From an uncultured Alphaproteobacteria bacterium (GTDB lineage: Bacteria > Pseudomonadota > Alphaproteobacteria > HIMB59 > GCA-002718135): a DNA stretch of 42,158 nucleotides. A program made the translations under genes and the position numbers. Positions 36,813 through 42,158 of the stretch are shown here, piece by piece. Location: NCBI GenBank assembly GCA_902512325.1, contig CABXIT010000010.1, positions 1 through 42,158 of the forward strand, given 5' to 3'. The notes beneath the pieces were generated by a model, which did not search any database, was not told the DNA's origin, and saw nothing but the letters and a program-made list of their open reading frames with translations. The stretch's first letter is position 1; every line of letters begins with the position of its first letter.

Positions 36813-37813
36813 TCAGATGGTGATCCCACATCTTCTTGTTGCATATTGATTGCAATTTTACTTTCAAATTCTCTTAAACGTTTATAAACACTTGCTAGTT
36901 CTATAATTGTTGGCCATGCTCTAAATAAATATTGTAAAGATCCTTCTACTCTGCCAAATGCACGAATAATTTGCTGCATTACTCCCAAAGTCATAACTCC
37001 AGCAACGATCGCAGGAGCAAGAAAGATATATGCTGCAAGAACATTGGCCTGAAGATATGCTAATCTGCCAATACTAAAATATAGATAATACAAATAACTT
37101 TTAAAATGTATTTGTCTTACTCCTTGAAAAAGTTCATCTAGAGTTTTGGGTCTTATGCCTCCATCATCTTCTGCAATAACTAATATTTTTCTGTAGGCAG
37201 CTTCTTTTTTTTGCAGATCATATTCAATCCCAACTAATCGAAGAATCCATGCTAAAATAATCATTAAGATAGTTCCACCCACAGCCCATATGAAAGCCCC
37301 AGATACTAATCCATACTGCCATTCACCAAACCATAAAATTGGAATACCAATAGAGAGTGTCATCAATAATGGAAAAAATTCAATAAACACTAAAACAGAT
37401 TCTATCAGACTTGTTCCCAAGCTTTCCATAATTCTGCTGAACTTAATTGTGTCTTCTTGCACCCTTTGACTCGCACCTTCTATAGTTCGCGCTTTATCGT
37501 AAACACTATGATACCATTCAACCATTGCTGTTCTCCAACGAAATAGAAAATGTGAAGTGAGGAAAGATATTGCTAAACCTAATACAATAGAAAGAATAGC
37601 AAGTTTTGCAAAGCTAGCAAGTGATCCCATATATTCTTGCATTGTAATAGCATTAGGCGTGCCCAGTGCTTTTTGAATCATATCGTAAAATTCACCAAAC
37701 CATTCATTAATCAGGACATCTATTTGTACTTGCACCCAAATTGAAGTTAGAATAACTACAGAGCCAACGTATGCCCAAACGTACCATTTTGGATTAGTGA
37801 AAAATTTAAACAT
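36809..37813 (-). CDS. SbmA/BacA-like membrane transporter (short form)
   Basis: A 334-residue SbmA_BacA-family protein. The core family motifs are present: FRWRTAMVEWYHS (about 91-103), TIEGASQRVQEDTIKFS (about 109-125), EAAYRKILVIAEDD (about 203-216) and the C-terminal IIELASVYKRLREFE. E. coli SbmA is about 406 residues; here the N-terminal portion with the first membrane segments is missing, about 70 residues shorter. SbmA/BacA import peptides, bleomycin and thiazole antibiotics using the proton gradient; BacA is needed by some symbionts. The likely role is peptide uptake, but the shortening makes this less certain. Confidence 0.85.
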   Translation of the reverse strand: MFKFFTNPKWYVWAYVGSVVILTSIWVQVQIDVLINEWFGEFYDMIQKALGTPNAITMQEYMGSLASFAKLAILSIVLGLAISFLTSHFLFRWRTAMVEWYHSVYDKARTIEGASQRVQEDTIKFSRIMESLGTSLIESVLVFIEFFPLLMTLSIGIPILWFGEWQYGLVSGAFIWAVGGTILMIILAWILRLVGIEYDLQKKEAAYRKILVIAEDDGGIRPKTLDELFQGVRQIHFKSYLYYLYFSIGRLAYLQANVLAAYIFLAPAIVAGVMTLGVMQQIIRAFGRVEGSLQYLFRAWPTIIELASVYKRLREFESKIAINMQQEDVGSPSE

Positions 37814-37859
37814 TAATATTTATATATAATCGATTTTAATAAATTAAATAATATTCATA

Positions 37860-38252
37860 TTACTTCAGAAACTCATCAACTTCAACTTGATAGGATTCAA
37901 CTAGTCTATTAGTTTCATTTGCCATCCCCACAACTGCAATTAGTTCTTTTAGCATTTTATCTGACATTCCTTTTTTTTTAGCGGCTGCAGTATGCGACCT
38001 AATGCAGTATTCACAACTGTTGGTCATTGATACCGCCATATAAAGCATTTCTTTTGTTAGCGGGTCTAGAGCTCCCTTTTTCATAATTTCCTTCAAGGAA
38101 GTCCAAGTTCTTTCTAAAGTATCTGGATCATTGGCTATTGTTTTCCAGAAATTTGGAATAGCTTTTATTTTTCTCTCTTTTTTAATATTATCAAAAACCT
38201 TTTTTACTTTTCCTTTAGCTTTGTTTTCCTCAATAGGGATAAAAATTGTCAT
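37860..38252 (-). CDS. Carboxymuconolactone decarboxylase/AhpD-like protein
   Basis: A 130-residue CMD-domain protein with the peroxidatic pair in NSCEYCIRSHTAAAKKKG (C80, C83, H87), as in AhpD. These proteins act in peroxide defence or as disulfide reductases. GGAG lies 5 bases upstream of the start (minus strand), and that GGAG can pair with a CTCC ten bases upstream. The basic start (KAKGKVKKVFDNIKKERKIK) is unusual for the fold. Neighbours downstream on the same strand are the SbmA-like and FxsA genes. Confidence 0.85.
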   Translation of the reverse strand: MTIFIPIEENKAKGKVKKVFDNIKKERKIKAIPNFWKTIANDPDTLERTWTSLKEIMKKGALDPLTKEMLYMAVSMTNSCEYCIRSHTAAAKKKGMSDKMLKELIAVVGMANETNRLVESYQVEVDEFLK

Positions 38253-38308
38253 ATATGCTCCTTAGTTGGAGACTATCATAGATTAGAATAGATAAAGATT
38301 AAAGGCGG

Positions 38309-38392
38309 TTATTTCTTCTTTTGACGTCTTTTATTGCGTCTATATTTAGACCCTCTTTTACGACGACCACGGTGTTTTTTTGGATATCCCAT
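38309..38392 (-). CDS. Unrecognised 27-residue, extremely basic peptide
   Basis: A complete small frame from ATG to TAA. It starts MGYPKKHRGRRKRGSKY and ends KRRQKKK; 16 of 27 residues are Lys or Arg, plus one His, with no acidic residue. CGT and CGC codons make it richer in GC than its surroundings, and the start and stop are intact. Size and charge resemble small ribosomal proteins (bS22/Thx type, about 26 residues), but I cannot align it with certainty. A role in RNA binding is inferred only from charge. No clear ribosome site. It lies between LysR and the AhpD-like gene. Confidence 0.6.
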   Translation of the reverse strand: MGYPKKHRGRRKRGSKYRRNKRRQKKK

Positions 38393-38434
38393 AATTAGTA
38401 AGGTTTATACAAATTCTTTTTAGTAAGTCAAAGA

Positions 38435-39322
38435 TTAATAATGCCAATCTTTAGCTTCATTAAATAAAAAATCTCTAAAAACCTCTAATCTTCGATCATT
38501 TTTGAACGCTTCAGTATAAACAAAATATGTTTGATAGGATGGTCCTTCTACATTTGGAAGAACTCTAACTAAATGTGGCTTATCAGCAACCATGTAATCA
38601 GGTAGCGAAGCTAAACCAGCACCTTTTTCAACTGCCAAAGACATGCCATAAATACTATTAACTCTAAATTTAGGTTTTCTTTTAATTCCATCTTTACTTA
38701 GTTTTAAAATCCAATCTATATTTGATATAGGGGAGGGCAATCCTGAACCAAAACATATTAGGCTGTGCTTATCAAGATCATTAATATTTCTTGGTATACC
38801 TGCTGATTGTAAATAATCAGATGATCCATAAATATGATTATGGAAGTTAACAAATTTTTTAAAGATTAAATTTGCTTGAGTAGGTTTTTTTACTCTAACA
38901 GCAACATCAGCTATCCTGCTTGATAAATCTACTTCTTCATCAGACATAATTATACTAACTTCCATATCAGGAAATTGATCAGTAAATTTTGTAATTCTCG
39001 GGGTAAGCCATGTCGATCCAAAACCCACTGTCGTGCTTATTGTAAATTTCCCTACAGGTTTAGTTTTTTTATCAATTAGTTTTTTTTCAAAATTTGATAC
39101 TGAATGATTTATTTGGCTTACAGTATTAAATAAATTCTCACCTTGTTCTGTTAATCTAACTCCTTTTTGATGACGAATAAATAATGGAGTTTTTAAATCA
39201 TACTCCAAGTCTTGAATTTGTCTACTAAGAGCTGATTGGCTAATATTTAATTTAGCACTTGCTTTTGAAATACTTTTTAAAATTGCAACTTCATAAAAAG
39301 ATTTTAATTTATCCCAATCCAT
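38435..39322 (-). CDS. LysR-type transcriptional regulator
   Basis: A 295-residue regulator. The N-terminal winged helix-turn-helix (about 1-60) has KSISKASAKLNISQSALSRQIQDLE and FIRHQKGVRLTEQGE, the standard LysR signature, followed by a linker helix and a periplasmic-binding-like effector domain. The start overlaps the rpe stop by one base (TAATG), so it is co-expressed with rpe. Its target genes and effector are unknown. Confidence 0.93.
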   Translation of the reverse strand: MDWDKLKSFYEVAILKSISKASAKLNISQSALSRQIQDLEYDLKTPLFIRHQKGVRLTEQGENLFNTVSQINHSVSNFEKKLIDKKTKPVGKFTISTTVGFGSTWLTPRITKFTDQFPDMEVSIIMSDEEVDLSSRIADVAVRVKKPTQANLIFKKFVNFHNHIYGSSDYLQSAGIPRNINDLDKHSLICFGSGLPSPISNIDWILKLSKDGIKRKPKFRVNSIYGMSLAVEKGAGLASLPDYMVADKPHLVRVLPNVEGPSYQTYFVYTEAFKNDRRLEVFRDFLFNEAKDWHY

Positions 39323-39969
39323 TACCTTAAAGAGTTAATCATTTTTTTATAATTTTCTTTTCCACTAGAAAAAATATAAGAACCAGCCACTAATACATTA
39401 GCGTTGTTATCTCTACAAATTTTACCAGTTTCATGATTTATACCTCCATCAACTTCGATTTCAAACTTAAGATTTTTTTGTTTTTTAATATTATTTAATT
39501 CAATAATTTTATTAACTTCAGAATGCATAAATTTTTGTCCACCAAATCCAGGAACAACAGTCATTACAATAACACAGTCAATGTCATCTAAGAATATTTC
39601 AATATCACTAATATTTATTTTTGGATGAACTGCGATACCTACTTTGCAATTATTAGATTTAATTTGTTTAATAATATCTTTACTATTTTTATCTGCATCA
39701 GGATGAAAACTGATAATATCGGTACCTGCCTTAATAAAAGCATCTATATATTTTGAAACTGGAGTAATCATTAAGTGTACATCAAGTATTTTTTTAGTGA
39801 TAGGCCTCAGTGATTTTACAATATTAGGTCCAAAAGCTATATTTTCAACATAATGACCATCCATAACATCAATATGGATATATTCTGCTCCAAAATTATC
39901 AACTAACTCAATTTCTTCTTTCATATTCATTAAATCAGCAGCAAGAATTGAAGGAGCTATTTTTATCAT
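39322..39969 (-). CDS. rpe: Ribulose-phosphate 3-epimerase
   Basis: Interconverts ribulose 5-phosphate and xylulose 5-phosphate. The 215-residue form starting at 39969 (MIKIAPSILAADL) fits the family; a longer frame reaching 40095 would run through the divergent cupin gene and is rejected. Metal ligands are H32, D34 (IHIDVMDG), H65 (DVHLMI) and the Asp of IEVDGGIN. It gives the cell the step needed to enter xylulose 5-phosphate from transketolase reactions. Co-transcribed with the LysR gene, read from the divergent promoter at 39982-39995. Confidence 0.95.
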   Translation of the reverse strand: MIKIAPSILAADLMNMKEEIELVDNFGAEYIHIDVMDGHYVENIAFGPNIVKSLRPITKKILDVHLMITPVSKYIDAFIKAGTDIISFHPDADKNSKDIIKQIKSNNCKVGIAVHPKINISDIEIFLDDIDCVIVMTVVPGFGGQKFMHSEVNKIIELNNIKKQKNLKFEIEVDGGINHETGKICRDNNANVLVAGSYIFSSGKENYKKMINSLR

Positions 39970-39981
39970 TTTGATTTTATT

Positions 39982-39995
39982 TATATAATTATATA
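39982..39995. promoter_or_regulatory. Symmetric bidirectional -10 region between rpe and cupin gene
   Basis: A perfect 14-base palindrome TATATAATTATATA. It contains TATAAT on the plus strand (39984-39989) and TATAAT on the minus strand (39993-39988), so both divergent genes could use overlapping -10 boxes. The gap is only 39 bases. -35 hexamers on both sides are poor (TTTTAT and CTTTTC). Confidence 0.45.
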
Positions 39996-40008
39996 TATCA
40001 CTTTCATA

Positions 40009-40353
40009 ATGAAAAGTGTTGTAAATAAGCCTTGGGGTTCTTTTGAAATTATTGATGAAGGCGATAAATATACAGTAAAAAAAATTATAGTACATCCTGG
40101 TGGCAAACTTTCATTACAAAGCCATGAGCATCGCTCTGAGCATTGGTTAATTGCTAGTGGTGTTGCTGAGGTTATCATAGATGAGAAAACCTATAGTTTA
40201 AAAGAAAATGATAATATCTTTATTCCTAGAGGATCCAAACATAGACTCACTAATGCAGGTTCAGATAACTTAACAGTAATTGAGATGTGGTTTGGTGAAA
40301 AATTAGATGAAGGTGATATTAAGCGTTACGAAGATATATATAGGAGAAATTAA
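40009..40353 (+). CDS. Single-domain mannose-6-phosphate isomerase-type cupin
   Basis: A 114-residue protein equal to the C-terminal cupin of type II phosphomannose isomerase/GDP-mannose pyrophosphorylase: PWGSFEIIDEGDKYTVKKI, then SHEHRSEHWLIASGVAEV with metal ligands H39, H41, H45 region, and FIPRGSKHRLTN with H78, ending VIEMWFGEKLDEGDIKRYED. It stands alone, without the nucleotidyltransferase half. It may isomerise mannose 6-phosphate and fructose 6-phosphate or act on a related sugar. It shares one base with the next gene (TAATG). Confidence 0.9.
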   Translation: MKSVVNKPWGSFEIIDEGDKYTVKKIIVHPGGKLSLQSHEHRSEHWLIASGVAEVIIDEKTYSLKENDNIFIPRGSKHRLTNAGSDNLTVIEMWFGEKLDEGDIKRYEDIYRRN

Positions 40354-40736
40354 TGATTATTAATACACCAGTTTCATTAGGAGAATTAGTAGATAAGATT
40401 TCAATCTTACATATTAAAAATATTAATATTAAAGATAATGAAAAACTTAAATTAGTGAAAGAGGAATTATTGCTATTGAATAAAACCTTAGATGATCATA
40501 TTAACAGAGAGGATATTCAAGAGTATTTAAACTCTTTAATTGATATTAATTCTAAATTATGGGTAATTGAAGATGATATTCGAGATTGTGAGCGAAATAA
40601 ACTTTTTGATCAGAAATTTATTGATCTTGCGAGATCAGTATATTTTACTAATGATAAAAGATCTGAAGTTAAATTAGAAATTAATAAAAAATTTGGTTCA
40701 CAAATTATAGAAGTTAAATCTTACGAGAAATATTAA
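40353..40736 (+). CDS. DUF6165 family protein
   Basis: A 127-residue protein beginning MIINTPVSLGELVDKISILHIK, the characteristic start of the DUF6165 family, followed by two long amphipathic helices rich in Lys, Glu and Leu and the segment LWVIEDDIRDCERNKLFDQKFIDLARSVYFTNDKR. The family often sits near sugar-nucleotide and glycan genes. No catalytic motif is seen and no function is established. Coupled by TAATG to the cupin gene, suggesting a shared job in surface polysaccharide metabolism, which is an inference. Confidence 0.7.
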   Translation: MIINTPVSLGELVDKISILHIKNINIKDNEKLKLVKEELLLLNKTLDDHINREDIQEYLNSLIDINSKLWVIEDDIRDCERNKLFDQKFIDLARSVYFTNDKRSEVKLEINKKFGSQIIEVKSYEKY

Positions 40737-40739
40737 GAG

Positions 40740-41768
40740 TTAGTTAAGTCTTTTTATACTTGTTTTTATTAATTTGATTAGAGCTTTCTTATATTCATTA
40801 TCAGAGAATATACTTAATGAGTCTATAGCAACTTCTGCAAAATGATTGGCTCTAATTAATGTGTCTTCTATACAATTATATCTTGTTAATAATTCTTTAA
40901 CTAAAATAAAATTATTTTCATCCCCATCTGGTTTTTCAATTACTTTTTTCAAAAAATCTTTTTCTTTTTTATTTGATCTTCCATATGCAAGTATAATTGG
41001 TAAAGTAATTTTGCCTTCTTTAAAGTCATCACCTATATTTTTCCCCATTTTTTTTAAGTTTGATGAATAATCTATTGCATCATCAATTAATTGAAAAGTC
41101 ATACCAAAATTTGTACCAAAAGATTTTAAGGCTTGGTGTTCATTTTCTTTTGCACCTCCACTTAATCCACCAACTTGACATGCTGCACTGAATAGAGAAG
41201 CGGTTTTTCCATTAATCACTTGAAAATAGGTATCTTCATTCATTTCTAAGTTTTTATCATTACTTATTTCTAGAACTTCACCTTCAGAAATAATAACACT
41301 AGTGTCAGATAAAATCTTTAAGGTTTCCATTGTGCCGTATTTTGTCATTAATTGAAAGGATCGACTAAAAAGAAAATCACCAACTAACACACTAGTTTTA
41401 TTACCCCAGACTTCATTTGCTGTGAGATTACCTCTTCTATCTTTGCTTAAATCAACAACATCATCATGAAGTAGCGTTGCGGCGTGTATAAATTCAACAG
41501 CTGCAGCTAATCCTATATGCTTTAACTTATTAGTTGAGTCATTATTTAAAATATGAAAGCAAGAAGTTGTTAAGAGAGGTCTTAGTCTTTTGCCTCCTGA
41601 TAAAATAAGATATTTACCAATTTCTTGAATTAAAGGTACTGAACTATCTAACTTTTCTAATATTAAGGTATTAATTGAATTTAAATCTTCTTTACATAAT
41701 TCTGATAAATTTTTTACGCAGTCATTAAAATCTTCTTTGTGTCGGTGTAGTTGAATGATCTCTGCCAT
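40740..41768 (-). CDS. ispB: Long-chain polyprenyl diphosphate synthase
   Basis: A 342-residue trans-isoprenyl diphosphate synthase that builds the side chain of ubiquinone (octaprenyl to decaprenyl). It shows GGKRLRP (58-64), the first Asp-rich motif DDVVDLSKDRRG (D102, D103, D106) and the second DDAIDYS. The residue pair before the first motif (LLH) lacks bulky Phe or Tyr, consistent with long-chain products. Three bases separate its end from the convergent DUF6165 gene. Chain length cannot be determined exactly from sequence. Confidence 0.93.
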   Translation of the reverse strand: MAEIIQLHRHKEDFNDCVKNLSELCKEDLNSINTLILEKLDSSVPLIQEIGKYLILSGGKRLRPLLTTSCFHILNNDSTNKLKHIGLAAAVEFIHAATLLHDDVVDLSKDRRGNLTANEVWGNKTSVLVGDFLFSRSFQLMTKYGTMETLKILSDTSVIISEGEVLEISNDKNLEMNEDTYFQVINGKTASLFSAACQVGGLSGGAKENEHQALKSFGTNFGMTFQLIDDAIDYSSNLKKMGKNIGDDFKEGKITLPIILAYGRSNKKEKDFLKKVIEKPDGDENNFILVKELLTRYNCIEDTLIRANHFAEVAIDSLSIFSDNEYKKALIKLIKTSIKRLN

Positions 41769-41882
41769 AAATGAAATATAGTTAAAAATTATTTAATTAG
41801 TAGATAATCTTTAGTTTGATAAACCTTTTTATCTAAAATTCAATTAATTGAACACTTTTAACCTTTAAGTAAAGATCAACTT

Positions 41883-42158
41883 TTGTTATTAAGTCCTGTG
41901 TTTAAGAGGTTTTTTTCTAAAAATATCAATATTCCAACTTTAAGATTATCTGGCGTAATTGGTCAAGCTGGTATAGCTAGGTCAGGATTAACCATTACAG
42001 GAATTGAAAAATTAATTGATAAACTTTTTGCAGATAAAAAATCTCCTGCAGTTGCTTTAATTATTAATTCACCGGGAGGCTCTCCTACACAATCATCTTT
42101 AATTGCAGAAAAGATAATTAATTTATCAAAAGAAAAAAATAAAAAAGTATATGCTTTT
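41883..42158 (+). CDS. S49 family serine peptidase (SppA/SohB-like), N-terminal part
   Basis: Frame open to the window end, with the S49 peptidase start: IPTLRLSGVIGQAG, then SPAVALIINSPGGSPTQSSLIAEKI. The oxyanion region NSPGGS is typical of SppA/SohB peptidases, which cleave signal peptides in the membrane. No ATG is available: an in-frame stop lies at 41859-41861, and the candidates are TTG at 41883 or GTG at 41898. I chose TTG for the longer lead-in; this is uncertain. The divergent gap before it (41769-41882) shows nothing more. Confidence 0.85.
   Translation, partial: MLLSPVFKRFFSKNINIPTLRLSGVIGQAGIARSGLTITGIEKLIDKLFADKKSPAVALIINSPGGSPTQSSLIAEKIINLSKEKNKKVYAF

Noticed and set aside
39970-40095. 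N-terminal extension of rpe
   Set aside because: It would run through the promoter and into the divergent cupin gene; the family start MIKIAPSILAADL fits the ATG at 39969.

Overview
The window looks like a piece of a streamlined, AT-rich marine alphaproteobacterial chromosome (SAR11-like, or HIMB59/AEGEAN-169-like). By eye G+C is near one third, intergenic gaps are tiny (none above about 200 bases), and neighbouring genes often overlap as TAATG, ATGA or 8-base stop/start overlaps. Lineage is inferred from gene content and style (ilvC-leuA-mreBCD-mrdA-rodA order, a long aldehyde dehydrogenase after deoC, an SbmA/BacA relative), not from a marker-gene tree. I saw no rRNA, tRNA, CRISPR, insertion sequence or phage gene.

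Layout. (1) 1-11175, plus strand: end of ilvC, leuA, the cell-shape and elongasome set mreB-mreC-mreD-mrdA(PBP2)-rodA, then, with an 8-base overlap, a branched-chain/amide-type amino acid ABC transporter livG-livF-livH-livM. (2) 11227-14138: an MFS transporter, a small ABM-fold protein, a strong bidirectional terminator, and the Liv-type periplasmic binding protein on the minus strand. (3) 14241-19628: lhgO-like oxidase, gpsA, deoC and a two-module aldehyde dehydrogenase, packed as one operon. (4) 19722-32139: a large carbohydrate block. On the plus strand: FucU/RbsD mutarotase, a two-subunit transketolase, a BtpA/SgcQ protein, an M42/SgcX-like metallopeptidase and an FGGY sugar kinase. On the minus strand: a sugar ABC importer (Tat-exported binding protein, stem-loop with U-tract, two permeases, no ATPase). 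Then on the plus strand: a sugar-isomerase TIM barrel and two tandem PfkB/ribokinase-family kinases. (5) 32158-42158: housekeeping and mixed genes: a 58-residue two-helix membrane peptide, HAD phosphatase, exonuclease I, UppP, a DapA-family aldolase, FxsA, a short SbmA/BacA-like protein, an AhpD-like protein, a 27-residue very basic peptide, LysR, rpe, a mannose-6-P-isomerase-type cupin, a DUF6165 protein, a long-chain polyprenyl diphosphate synthase, and the start of an S49 peptidase.

How it may work together. The carbohydrate block has the parts to import, anomerise, isomerise, phosphorylate and split a pentose-like sugar. The combination of TIM-barrel isomerase, FGGY kinase and split transketolase has the same enzyme classes as the known transketolase route for D-apiose. 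The BtpA-M42 pair is the same pair found in the uncharacterised enterobacterial sgc operon (SgcQ-SgcX), and deoC plus ribokinases also fit nucleoside-sugar use. The substrate cannot be settled from sequence alone. This block is the best candidate for a poorly described system in the window. The two sub-100-residue proteins at 32158-32334 and 38309-38392 are also easy to miss and worth attention.
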